DNA of 64,000 nucleotides, taken from positions 1 through 64,000 of IMG/VR virus record IMGVR_UViG_3300021502_000037. The stretch is one strand, 5' to 3'. This stretch comes from a virus. Position 1 is the stretch's first letter; every line of letters begins with the position of its first letter. Below, piece by piece: positions 1-9,047 of this stretch. Below the pieces are notes generated by a model. That model saw nothing but the letters and a program-made list of their open reading frames with translations. It was not told where the DNA came from and searched no databases. The position numbers and the translations under genes were made by a program.

Positions 1-1
1 T

Positions 2-634
2 TATGAACTTTTAACTAAAAAATATATAAATGCGTATCAAAAATTAGAATATCTTTGTTCGAATGGCCATAAACATTCAATAACGTGGAATGATTGGCAA
101 CAAGGAACAAGATGCCCAACATGTTTTATTAATTCAATGAAAAATGGAATAGAATCTGTTAGAAAATCTTTTGAAAAGTACAATTATAAACTTTTAACTA
201 AAATGTATATTGATAGTCATCAAAAATTGGAATATATTTGTCCGAAAGGTCATAAACATTCCATGTCTTGGAACAATTGGCAACAAGAAAAAAGATGCCC
301 AACGTGTGCTAATATAAGTAATTATGGTAGCGGTAATCCAAACTGGAAAGGTGGCATCTCAAAAGAACCTTATTGTCAAGATTGGACAAACGATCTTAAA
401 GAACTTGTTAAGGAACGTGACGGACATAAATGTATGAACCCCGATTGTCGGTGCAAAGATAAAACGTTAGCGGTTCATCATATTAATTATAATAAAAAAT
501 TTTGTGGGGCTGAAAATCTTATTACGATTTGTAGATCTTGTAATTCTAGAGCAAATACAGATCGAGAATGGCACGGAGCTTGGTACAAAGCAATAATATA
601 CAGGAGAGGGTATAAATATGGAACTAGAATATGA
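2..634 (+). CDS. HNH homing endonuclease with zinc-finger repeats (5' end outside window)
   Basis: The reading frame is open from the first complete codon of the window, so the protein starts upstream. Two copies of a roughly 50-residue zinc-binding repeat are visible (pattern GY.LLTK.YI....KLEYICP.GHKH...W..W.....CPTC). They are followed by GNPNWKGGISKEPYCQDW and an HNH nuclease core with CMNPDC, VHHINYN and CRSCN. In known families the repeats bind DNA and the HNH core cuts it, so this is best read as a free-standing homing endonuclease. Close relatives lie at 5308, 45852 and 51324. Its 3' end overlaps the next virion gene by 17 bases, so it sits between structural genes as a guest. Family assignment is firm; its target is unknown. 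Confidence 0.9.
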   Translation, partial: YELLTKKYINAYQKLEYLCSNGHKHSITWNDWQQGTRCPTCFINSMKNGIESVRKSFEKYNYKLLTKMYIDSHQKLEYICPKGHKHSMSWNNWQQEKRCPTCANISNYGSGNPNWKGGISKEPYCQDWTNDLKELVKERDGHKCMNPDCRCKDKTLAVHHINYNKKFCGAENLITICRSCNSRANTDREWHGAWYKAIIYRRGYKYGTRI

Positions 635-1118
635 ATTAATTAACAACAATAAATTAACTAATAGATCAGATAAATTAAAACATTTTAATAGAATGGATGC
701 AACAGACGGAACAATTTTTGGTTCCCACAATACATTAGTTTCTATAAATCCATTTAAGTCTAGATTAATAGTTACATACCCTGATGGTACAAAAATGGTC
801 GGTAGTAATCTATTTGATACTGGTTGGGATAGTGTCAAGGATGGCATAGAAATGTTAATGTATGAGTTATCCACAGGGCATTTAATAGTAATACCAAAAT
901 TTAAAGCATATTTACCACTAATAGAAGTTAGTGATAGTTTACAGGGCAATAGAATATTTCATAATATAAATGTGAAATGTATGGGAAATAACCAAATGTT
1001 TAATTATAGAATTGTTTTGAAGCAGGATAGAATTACAAAATATAAAATAGGCGACATAATTATTACTAAAGAGGTTAAAGTAATAGACTCTCCAAAATGG
1101 AGATTTTCTGCCGCATAA
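618..1118 (+). CDS. Hypothetical protein, probable virion component
   Basis: The protein has 166 residues and I do not recognise a family. It starts at ATG 618 behind a good ribosome site (GGAGAGGG) that lies inside the 3' end of the homing endonuclease gene. The sequence is mixed polar and beta-rich, with no signal peptide, membrane segment or clear metal motif. It is followed 11 bases later by a large propeller-like structural gene in the same direction, so a small tail or baseplate role is plausible from position only. Confidence 0.7.
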   Translation: MELEYELINNNKLTNRSDKLKHFNRMDATDGTIFGSHNTLVSINPFKSRLIVTYPDGTKMVGSNLFDTGWDSVKDGIEMLMYELSTGHLIVIPKFKAYLPLIEVSDSLQGNRIFHNINVKCMGNNQMFNYRIVLKQDRITKYKIGDIIITKEVKVIDSPKWRFSAA

Positions 1119-1129
1119 GAGGGATTTTT

Positions 1130-3859
1130 ATGACTATATCAATAACCAAAAATTTCTGGAATAGTACAACAGACCAATATAATACAATAGCAAAAATTGT
1201 TTTTACATCTCCAAATATAGATAGCCCTGCTGTTGCTGGAACTAGATCACATATTTTACCGGGTTCTGATTTTATAGGGTCATGGTTTGAAGCCGTTGAT
1301 CTAATGCATAGAATATCTTGGAATGAAGATCCCCCAGATAAACAGGCAACATATTTTGCCAAATTAAGTATGAATCAAGATGAGGCTTTTAATTTTAATA
1401 GTGATATGACTGTGAGTGTTGTTTCTAATTATCCTGTGATATTTTCTGGCGGGCAAGTAGTAAACTATAATAAAGATGAATATGGTATTGTAGATACCGC
1501 AGTTTCTGGAACTATAACTACATTTGGCGGGCAACTATTAGGGTTTATAAAAGAGAATGTAAAAAAGGGCGGAGCAATTCATGGGGATATCAATGTTATT
1601 TATAGAACAGCACCAAATTCAGTGGATATTTATACTTACGACGTTATAAAAAATGTTTGGGACACTTATTTAGAAGCACCAGATAATTTTGGTGACTACC
1701 CTTCGATATTAAAAATAGGAACAAAAATATATTGTATAAAAGGTGATAGTAGTAATGTATTCTGGGAGTATGATACTGTCAGTTTTATATGGACTAATCT
1801 ATTTAATCTACCGGTTATCGCAGATAATTATACATTCATAGGAAGTTTTGATGATGAGAATAAAATATATTTTTTAAAAGCTGGAAATTCAATTTTATAT
1901 GAGTATAATGTATTGAGTAATACGTGGGATGGTGGTATATCTATTACACTTTCAGGGCACGATGAGGTTTGGTATGGACCTTCTTTTTGGAAGTATAATG
2001 ATAAATACTATATGTGGGTTGCAGCTAGAGATTCTAGTACTGTAGGTTTAAGGTGTGTAGAAATTGATACTTCTACAGGGGTTGCTACTGATAAGGGTTT
2101 ATATAAAGATATATCGGCAGCAGATATAACTAATTTTATATCTTTTGGTAAGGACACAACATGTAGTGGACTATATGGGGCTGGTATTTCTACTTTAAGT
2201 CATTATAATTTAAATGGTACTGATAATGAGTTTTTATACTCTTTTCATGATGTTACACAAAGTGGTATTGATATAATTAAAGAAGGAGATTATTCATCTG
2301 CTGATTGTTTTATAAATCCACAAGATCTTTTTTTTCCCACGCAAGAAAATATAAATCCAGAGGTAGCTTCTATTACTACTATTAGTGGTGGGAATGGTTA
2401 TTATTTTTTAGATAGGGAAAATAATTTTATAGACACATATTTATGTTTATATAATTTAACTGCCTCAGGGACATCCACTAATTGTTCTACTTCTTATAGT
2501 TTATTATCTGGAGAATCTTCAGACACAGCTTATACTAATTTAACAGAATTGAATGATAGTATATATTTATTAGAAGGTGTTTATTCAAATTCATTATGGA
2601 AATATAATATTGGTACAGAAGTTTGGTCTGTAGATGGTTGTATAGCAATCGATGAATTTAATACAGATCAAAAATATACTGTAAAAGAACATACATTTTT
2701 ATTAAGCGATGATACAGACTTATATTTATTGAAAGGTGCGGGTTATAACTCATTTTATAAATATACTACAGAATCTGGTGTTTGGTCACAATTAGATAGT
2801 ATGGCTGGTATCTTATCAGAGTATGCTCAAGGAGTTTATGTATCGTCTAATGATAGTATTTATGTTATACAAGGGAAAGATTCTTCAGCACTGTGGAAAT
2901 ATGATGTGTCTGGTGGTTCGTGGAGTATCATGACTGGATCTCCAAGTAGTTTCACTTCTAATTGTGGTTTTCACTACCCAGTATGGGGAGGGGATTACAT
3001 TTATGCAACTCGCGGTAGAGGATATGGTCATTTTTGGAAATATAAAATCTCTACAAATGAATGGGTACCAAATACCGGGTTACTATTATATGATTCTTTA
3101 ATCACAGGATTAACGTCTAGAGGAACTTCTGATAGTAATGGTAAAATATATAGTATAGATACTATTAGTGTTAGTGAGTACAGGGTAGCTACTGATTTAT
3201 GGTTACGTATAGATGGGTATATTTCATATAATGATCTTAATAAGAATTTTGTTTCTAATGACACCGGTTCTGATTTATATGTGGCAGGAGGTTCTGGTTT
3301 AAGATCATATTCTGTTGATAACTTAGCTATTATATCAGAACAAACTAATTATGATTTGACTTTTAGCGAGGTTGTTGGTACTAGTATAGTTTCAGTTACT
3401 AGCTATTTTAATACCTGGGAAAATAATTTGAGTAATGATGATATTTGGGCTGGGGCAAAAAATACTATTATATTCGAAGCCACAAATGGAGAAGCATATG
3501 CCTGTAAACTAACAGCTTGGGATGATGAGACACATGCTACTACTGCTAATCAAATTTTAAACGGAGATCATTATAGAGTTACTTGTGCAGCTTATAAATC
3601 AATAGGGGGATCAAAAACAGAACCATTATCAGGAAATCATACAGACACCATAGTGCATCCAGTAGGCGTGGATACAGTATTAAAAGGTGACGATTCTTAT
3701 TATGGTACTTTTACATTTATACACATACCTAACGGAGGGCCAACAGGGGATGAACATGGTGAGTATTTAATATTCCTTCCAAGATTGGCCGGTATTGATG
3801 ATACATTTTCTGCTGGAAATTATGATTTTGTAACTACATTCCATTATAGCTATACTTAA
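1130..3859 (+). CDS. Kelch-like beta-propeller virion protein
   Basis: The ATG at 1130 is preferred over one at 1097 because GAGGG lies just before it and the upstream start would run into the preceding gene. The protein has about 909 residues. Blade-like repeats recur through residues 150-750: short hydrophobic strands (IYCIKG, IYFLKAG, IYLLEG, IYVIQG) alternate with W-K-Y-[DN] and W-S-x turns such as LWKYNIGTEVWS and LWKYDVSGGSWS. This is the signature of kelch or galactose-oxidase-type propellers. In phages such propellers occur in tail fibres and baseplates, where they can bind receptor glycans. The C-terminal 150 residues look like a separate beta domain. No catalytic residues are evident. 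The fold call is fairly good; the exact place in the virion is inferred. Confidence 0.8.
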   Translation: MTISITKNFWNSTTDQYNTIAKIVFTSPNIDSPAVAGTRSHILPGSDFIGSWFEAVDLMHRISWNEDPPDKQATYFAKLSMNQDEAFNFNSDMTVSVVSNYPVIFSGGQVVNYNKDEYGIVDTAVSGTITTFGGQLLGFIKENVKKGGAIHGDINVIYRTAPNSVDIYTYDVIKNVWDTYLEAPDNFGDYPSILKIGTKIYCIKGDSSNVFWEYDTVSFIWTNLFNLPVIADNYTFIGSFDDENKIYFLKAGNSILYEYNVLSNTWDGGISITLSGHDEVWYGPSFWKYNDKYYMWVAARDSSTVGLRCVEIDTSTGVATDKGLYKDISAADITNFISFGKDTTCSGLYGAGISTLSHYNLNGTDNEFLYSFHDVTQSGIDIIKEGDYSSADCFINPQDLFFPTQENINPEVASITTISGGNGYYFLDRENNFIDTYLCLYNLTASGTSTNCSTSYSLLSGESSDTAYTNLTELNDSIYLLEGVYSNSLWKYNIGTEVWSVDGCIAIDEFNTDQKYTVKEHTFLLSDDTDLYLLKGAGYNSFYKYTTESGVWSQLDSMAGILSEYAQGVYVSSNDSIYVIQGKDSSALWKYDVSGGSWSIMTGSPSSFTSNCGFHYPVWGGDYIYATRGRGYGHFWKYKISTNEWVPNTGLLLYDSLITGLTSRGTSDSNGKIYSIDTISVSEYRVATDLWLRIDGYISYNDLNKNFVSNDTGSDLYVAGGSGLRSYSVDNLAIISEQTNYDLTFSEVVGTSIVSVTSYFNTWENNLSNDDIWAGAKNTIIFEATNGEAYACKLTAWDDETHATTANQILNGDHYRVTCAAYKSIGGSKTEPLSGNHTDTIVHPVGVDTVLKGDDSYYGTFTFIHIPNGGPTGDEHGEYLIFLPRLAGIDDTFSAGNYDFVTTFHYSYT

Positions 3860-3904
3860 TAATAATTAGATTCACTACTAATTATATCTTTGTAGGGGTG
3901 GTTT

Positions 3905-5311
3905 ATGGCAGAATATAAAAATAATATACACGTTAATTTTGATGTAAATGATAGTATAGATGCTATTACATATTTACCATCTGTTTTTAGAATACAAAGT
4001 TCTGAAAGTGGTATATTTAATATAAACAATGATTTATATATTAGTTTAGTTGATGCTATTGATACCTATGATATTCAGGTTGAAGCAACTCTAAGTGGTG
4101 TATTAAAAAGTTCAAATTTTAACCATATAGTAGATATTTCTATGGATGATCTATTTATGGATACACCAGTGCCTATAGAAGTAAATTTTTGTACTTCTAT
4201 CACTACTAATAAAGTTATTTCATATGTATCTACATTTTTAATCTATAGAGACATATTTGGTACAGAAGATATAGATGTTTCTTCATATATAGGTACTAGT
4301 TATGATGCTTCTTTTACCGATATACAAAATATATTTCATATTTATATAGACGCAGTAGATGTTAAAACTGATGTACCTGTAGATTTATATATATCTAATA
4401 ATAAATATTATAATTACCCTATGGATCAGTACTCTACGATATTGGATTTAGTTGGTATAGGTATGGATTTTGAACAGGGGCCTGGTAAAGTAGCTAATAC
4501 ACAGTTGGATGCTTTTTCTTCAGGGTTAATTTTGAATGGAGAGGTTTTATACGATTCTTATTGTACTGAGAGTGGGGTTGTTGGTGGGTGTAGATCGGAT
4601 ATTACTACTATATCTGGTGGACAAACTTATATTCAAATGGACGGATTTTCGTCTTTAGTTAATATTAGTGGGTCGGTTAATTGTGACATACGTACATGGA
4701 GTTTAGAATTTGGTGATTTTTTTGCTGATCATTGGAGTGTTACTACTGCGTCAGGGTCAGCATGGATAGATATAATAGATACATTTTGTAGTATTGATAC
4801 AGGTAACTGTTATTTTTCTGTTGATGGGGAAAGGGTTGAATCTACATTTGTTACTATAGATGGTGGATACAGGATGTGCTATGACCCAATAGATAATTTT
4901 AGTACTCTATTAGAATTTCAAATGGATGTACATGCACAGAATTTTTATGGTGATATATTAGAGAATTCTTATAAATTTTTATATGGTGCCGATATTAGAT
5001 TGCATGAAGTAGTTACTTTTGTTAATAAAAAATATATTCCAATATGGGCAAAAGTAAACAATGTAATGGATTGTCCTGAATTTTCTACAGTTGCTTATAA
5101 ATTTGAAACAAAAGACTACTATGGTAAAGATTTAGGGGCGTATATAAATCCAGTAATAGGAGTTGATTTACCTGTGATTTTATATCCACAAAATACATTC
5201 TTTTTTTATGGTCGAACTTACCGTATAGGAATTTCTGGGTTAAAAGATTTTTCTGGGAATGTAAAGTCTGATTACATATATACCTTTACTATAGAGAACC
5301 CTTTAGAATGA
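3905..5311 (+). CDS. Hypothetical beta-rich tail/baseplate protein
   Basis: The protein has 468 residues with GTAGGGGTGG as the likely ribosome site. It is rich in short beta strands, Ser, Thr, Asp and Tyr. The last 60 residues (..GRTYRIGISGLKDFSGN..) resemble an immunoglobulin-like 'GLKDxSGN' module common in surface and tail proteins. The neighbours on both sides are virion-type proteins. The stop codon overlaps the start of a homing endonuclease gene (ATGA), so that gene was placed precisely at the 3' edge without damaging this one. No enzymatic motif is seen. Confidence 0.7.
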   Translation: MAEYKNNIHVNFDVNDSIDAITYLPSVFRIQSSESGIFNINNDLYISLVDAIDTYDIQVEATLSGVLKSSNFNHIVDISMDDLFMDTPVPIEVNFCTSITTNKVISYVSTFLIYRDIFGTEDIDVSSYIGTSYDASFTDIQNIFHIYIDAVDVKTDVPVDLYISNNKYYNYPMDQYSTILDLVGIGMDFEQGPGKVANTQLDAFSSGLILNGEVLYDSYCTESGVVGGCRSDITTISGGQTYIQMDGFSSLVNISGSVNCDIRTWSLEFGDFFADHWSVTTASGSAWIDIIDTFCSIDTGNCYFSVDGERVESTFVTIDGGYRMCYDPIDNFSTLLEFQMDVHAQNFYGDILENSYKFLYGADIRLHEVVTFVNKKYIPIWAKVNNVMDCPEFSTVAYKFETKDYYGKDLGAYINPVIGVDLPVILYPQNTFFFYGRTYRIGISGLKDFSGNVKSDYIYTFTIENPLE

Positions 5312-6006
5312 AAAAATTAACATACGAATATATAAAAGAAAATATAGAGTTGGAAGGTTACATACTATTAACTAACTATTATATTAATAGCAAGCATAAG
5401 TTAAGATGTATTTGTAGACGAGGTCATTTATATAATGTTACTTGGTCAGATTGGAAGTCAAAAAAAAGATGCCCTAAGTGTTATCATATTGATAGGGCAA
5501 AAAGATTACGTTTAGATTTTAATGGTATAAAAAAAGAATTTAGAAAAGAAGGGTGTTATATACAATCTACAGAATATATTAATGTAGATCAAAAATTAGA
5601 TTATATTTGTAAACGTGGACATAAGCACAGTATAAGTTGGCACAATTGGAAAAGTGGTTGGAGGTGTCCTTATTGTCACCATGAAGATTTGTCAAAAAAA
5701 ATGTCTGGTATAAATCATCCAAACTGGAAAGGTGGTATTTCAAAAAAATCCTACTGTCAAGATTGGACAAATGATTTAAAAGAACTTGTTAAAGAACGAG
5801 ATGGTTTTAAATGTTTAAATCCATGTTGTTTGTCAAAAACCCCGAAGGATTTAACGGTTCACCATATAGATTATAACAAAAAATCTTGCGGGGCGGAAAA
5901 TCTTATCACTGTTTGCAGATCTTGTAATTCTAGAGCTAATACAAATAGAAATTGGCACGAAGCGTGGTACAAAGCGATTTTAAATAAAAGATATAATTAT
6001 AAATAG
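5308..6006 (+). CDS. HNH homing endonuclease, two zinc-finger repeats
   Basis: The protein has 232 residues. Two zinc-binding repeats (about residues 1-60 and 65-125, each ending CP.C) precede the HNH module (HPNWKGGISKKSYCQDW, CLNPCC, VHHIDYN, CRSCN). The HNH part is nearly the same as in the window-start gene and in the genes at 45852 and 51324, also at DNA level, which indicates recent spread. The start overlaps the stop of the preceding tail gene by four bases, so translation is probably coupled. It separates two virion genes and has no evident structural role. Free-standing homing endonucleases of this kind copy themselves into related phages. Confidence 0.92.
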   Translation: MKKLTYEYIKENIELEGYILLTNYYINSKHKLRCICRRGHLYNVTWSDWKSKKRCPKCYHIDRAKRLRLDFNGIKKEFRKEGCYIQSTEYINVDQKLDYICKRGHKHSISWHNWKSGWRCPYCHHEDLSKKMSGINHPNWKGGISKKSYCQDWTNDLKELVKERDGFKCLNPCCLSKTPKDLTVHHIDYNKKSCGAENLITVCRSCNSRANTNRNWHEAWYKAILNKRYNYK

Positions 6007-6034
6007 AAATAATATTTAATAGGAGGTATTAATT

Positions 6035-7642
6035 ATGGGTGCGGTATCAAGATGGGTAAAATATGGTATAGATGCAGTAGGTGTAGCACATGACGGAAGT
6101 ACAAATTGTAGGGGTGATAGGGGGTTTTCTATAGGGACCGTAGATCCTAGCGATAAAATGACATTAACTGGAACAACAAATAGACTATATCTATCTATAG
6201 ATGGTGAAAGTGGTCCTTATGTTACACTTGTTTCCGGTACTAATTTGGATGCTAGATTTATAGCTAAAGATATAACGGAAAAATTACGTGCTATTTCTGG
6301 ACATACAGGAACTAATTGGACAAACGCTATTTGTAAGTGGGAAAATGCACATGATCAACAAGCTTGGATAAGTTATGGTCATAGATTTAAGATTTACTCC
6401 GGTGATTCAGGGTCTTTTTCTACTGTTGCTGTTACAACTGGGAATACAAATGACGCTGGAGAAACCTTAGGTTTTGGGACAGCTAGAGAAAGAGGTGGAA
6501 GAACCGATAATTTGGCATCACATTCATATGGGTTTCAAGGTACAGTGAGTGTTTCCGGTGTTTATGAAGGGTTATTTGATGAGGTTTATAAAATTGTAGT
6601 ATCTAATGATCACGAGGAAGTAAGAGGTATAGCAACACCAACAAAAGGTGGGAGTAATACATATGACGGTACAATTACTACAGGGGGTATTTATAACGCA
6701 ACTGTAGACTCCTTATATACAATTTCTGTGAATGCTACCAGCGCAACTATGGGTGCGGGCGCAGGTAATGTACCTACAATTACTTGGACATCAAGTGGGG
6801 ACGACGATGATAGTTCTGGACCTGTAGAACTATTGTACCCAGAACATTGGATTAATATAGGTAAATATGGTCTAATGGTTAAATTTTCTGATGCTGTGTT
6901 TAATACCTGTTCTCCAGCTTGGACTATACAATGTAGAAAACCAGATTATGCTGAGGGTACAAATAATGAATCCGCAGTGGGTACAGCTAAATATGTTTGG
7001 GCATCGGATAGAGGAGAAATGTCAGATACCCCAGTAGCTACAGTATCCGGTGTTTATACAGCACTTGGAACTAAAGGTTTAAATATAAAATTTGAACCCA
7101 CAGACTCTACGGATAAATTACAAGCTGTAGATGAGTTTTATGTTTATTGTGCGGGACCAGAGCCTGAAGATCATGGTGGAGGTGGTATAAGCAGTTTAAA
7201 TTATGGAAATGTTACAGTATCAACAGAATCGGATGTTAAATGTGTTATGTTTGAGGTAATGTCTGGAGCAGTGGAGGTATCAACTGTAAGATTTGGATTA
7301 CAATCAAATGGTACTTTTGTTCATCATAATGATCAGGATGCCGATACGAAATTTAGATTTGGTACGGTAGGCATTGATAACTATGCGTTGGGTGCTGGAT
7401 TAGATGAAAAGATAGAATGGAGACAAAATGTTACAGCAGCGGATATTGATAGTAATACACCGCCACCTTATTTATATGCTACCAAAGAAAACTTGAGTGA
7501 GGTTAGTACGGCAGACGATTCTGAATCTGTTGGAAATTTCGGGTTAGTGAGTGATGTAATCTTTGTTAATATTCATTTAGGCTCTAGCGAGACCGGAGCA
7601 AATTCTAGCGTGAATATGCGCGCGTATTACGATTATTCTTGA
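6035..7642 (+). CDS. Repetitive beta-domain virion protein
   Basis: The protein has 535 residues and one of the best ribosome sites in the window (AGGAGG, nine bases before ATG), which suggests high expression. Repeated modules show the pattern SGVY.G..DEVYKI.V ... P.ITW ... GLMVKFSDAVFNTC..WTI. This motif is familiar from flagellar-hook-like and phage tail proteins (G.Y.G..D..Y.I ... GL.V.F ... GD.W.I). At least two such modules occur (about residues 165-310). The C-terminal part ends in a separate beta domain. It is likely an abundant tail or baseplate protein; whether it forms tube, sheath decoration or fibre cannot be told. Confidence 0.75.
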   Translation: MGAVSRWVKYGIDAVGVAHDGSTNCRGDRGFSIGTVDPSDKMTLTGTTNRLYLSIDGESGPYVTLVSGTNLDARFIAKDITEKLRAISGHTGTNWTNAICKWENAHDQQAWISYGHRFKIYSGDSGSFSTVAVTTGNTNDAGETLGFGTARERGGRTDNLASHSYGFQGTVSVSGVYEGLFDEVYKIVVSNDHEEVRGIATPTKGGSNTYDGTITTGGIYNATVDSLYTISVNATSATMGAGAGNVPTITWTSSGDDDDSSGPVELLYPEHWINIGKYGLMVKFSDAVFNTCSPAWTIQCRKPDYAEGTNNESAVGTAKYVWASDRGEMSDTPVATVSGVYTALGTKGLNIKFEPTDSTDKLQAVDEFYVYCAGPEPEDHGGGGISSLNYGNVTVSTESDVKCVMFEVMSGAVEVSTVRFGLQSNGTFVHHNDQDADTKFRFGTVGIDNYALGAGLDEKIEWRQNVTAADIDSNTPPPYLYATKENLSEVSTADDSESVGNFGLVSDVIFVNIHLGSSETGANSSVNMRAYYDYS

Positions 7643-7656
7643 TATAAGGTATTGAA

Positions 7657-8778
7657 ATGATTAATAAAATTAAATTATGTAAATGCGGTTGTGGTAAAGA
7701 AGTAAAATTGGGGAATATATACATACATGGACACAATAGAGCTGGTTTTTCAAGTTACCCTAAAAATGATAAATGGTCAATTAAATATGATGGATGTATC
7801 AAGTGTGGTTCTATAATGGAGAAGCATGCAGGTAGGGGATTGTGCGCATCTTGTTATAGAAAATTTATTTATTATCGTAAAAAACAAAAAATTGGGAAGT
7901 GGGCACGAAAATATACAAAATGTATACAATGTGGTACTAATAATTCACCGCATAGAGCAAGAGGGGTATGTCGTAAGTGTTATGATATTAATACTAATTT
8001 AAGTAATGGAAAAAGTAAACGTAATTTCGGACAATGGTCTTGGTATCATAAAGAATGTCAGAAGTGTGGAACAACGGCATCCCCTCATAGTAAAGGAGGT
8101 TTGTGTACGGATTGTCATGAGCAAAGTAAAAGAGACCTAAGCAAATGTGCCCCTTGCCCTGTATGTGAGTTTATGGTAGAAAAGTTAAATCAACATTTAA
8201 CAATGAAGTCTAAAAAATGTAAAGCCCATTATGATTATCAATATAAAATGTTTAGACAGTATTTTGATAGTGATTTGAATCTAAGTGATATAGCTGAGGA
8301 GATAAATGGGGAGAGGCACGCTGTTACACGACAATTCAATAGGTTTTTTGGAAAGGAAAAAACAAGAATAAGAAATGAAGCTGTAAAACGTTGTAATGTG
8401 TCTGAAAAAGCAGTAATAAATCATAATAGTAAAAATAGGTTTGGCACCGTGGTTGAATATAAATCACCAAATCAAGGCATAATAAAATTAAGATCTAAAT
8501 TGGAGGCTAAGTATGCTAATATTTTAGATAAAAATAATATAGATTGGTATTATGAATGTAAATCTTTTCAATATATAGATAAAGATAATAAAAGAAGGAC
8601 TTATACACCTGATTTTTTTCTTCCAGCGCAAAATAAATTTATAGAAGTAAAAGGGTTTAAACAAAGTAACGCAGATTATAAAATTGAATGGCTACAAAAT
8701 ATTGGAGTTAATATAGAAATGATAATGCAAAAAGATATAAAGGAGGCATTATGTATAGAGGATGGGCAGCGACATTAA
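7657..8778 (+). CDS. Zinc-ribbon plus PD-(D/E)XK homing-type endonuclease
   Basis: The protein has 373 residues. Residues 8-160 hold four small Cys clusters (CKCGCGK; then three copies of CxxCG..........GLCxxCy). A CPVCE motif and a helix-turn-helix-like stretch (NLSDIAEEINGERHAVTRQF) come next. The C-terminal 110 residues form a PD-(D/E)XK nuclease: SKLEAKYANILD, then YTPDFFLP and FIEVKGF give the E...D...E-x-K catalytic set. Its nuclease is unrelated to the HNH genes nearby, but its position between virion genes and its zinc-ribbon arms suggest the same selfish lifestyle (compare PD-(D/E)XK homing enzymes of the I-Ssp6803I type). The 3' end overlaps the next gene, whose AAGGAGG ribosome site lies inside this one. 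Confidence 0.82.
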   Translation: MINKIKLCKCGCGKEVKLGNIYIHGHNRAGFSSYPKNDKWSIKYDGCIKCGSIMEKHAGRGLCASCYRKFIYYRKKQKIGKWARKYTKCIQCGTNNSPHRARGVCRKCYDINTNLSNGKSKRNFGQWSWYHKECQKCGTTASPHSKGGLCTDCHEQSKRDLSKCAPCPVCEFMVEKLNQHLTMKSKKCKAHYDYQYKMFRQYFDSDLNLSDIAEEINGERHAVTRQFNRFFGKEKTRIRNEAVKRCNVSEKAVINHNSKNRFGTVVEYKSPNQGIIKLRSKLEAKYANILDKNNIDWYYECKSFQYIDKDNKRRTYTPDFFLPAQNKFIEVKGFKQSNADYKIEWLQNIGVNIEMIMQKDIKEALCIEDGQRH

Positions 8779-9047
8779 AAGATGGTAGGGTTTTAAGAGA
8801 GGATACTGTTGAGTGGATAGACGTACCAAAAAGAGATATAATAAAATTATCTTTAATATATGATAAAAAAAGATGGGACATAGAAAATAAGCAAGCTTAT
8901 TTTATTAAGACTAGAGTCTCGGTGGTACCTGGTAATAACGATAGTTTTAGGGTAGAAAAAAGAATGGTTGGGTGGTATGAGGGAAAGGACAAATTGGCTT
9001 ATGTTATAGATGAGCACACAGGGAGCTGTAAAATAGAGGTTTTATAA
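8751..9047 (+). CDS. Small hypothetical protein
   Basis: The protein has 98 residues behind a very strong ribosome site (AAGGAGG). It overlaps the end of the preceding nuclease gene by 28 bases, and its stop is immediately followed by the start of the 2,240-residue virion gene. It contains a basic middle part and mostly beta-type sequence (RVLREDTVEWIDVPKRD). I do not recognise a family. Tight packing with the giant gene suggests a shared assembly role or a chaperone-like helper; this is inference from position. Confidence 0.7.
   Translation: MYRGWAATLKDGRVLREDTVEWIDVPKRDIIKLSLIYDKKRWDIENKQAYFIKTRVSVVPGNNDSFRVEKRMVGWYEGKDKLAYVIDEHTGSCKIEVL

Noticed and set aside
467-949. Minus-strand open frame of 160 codons
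   Set aside because: It lies over two well-supported + strand genes, has no ribosome site and no recognisable motif; it is an AT-rich shadow frame.
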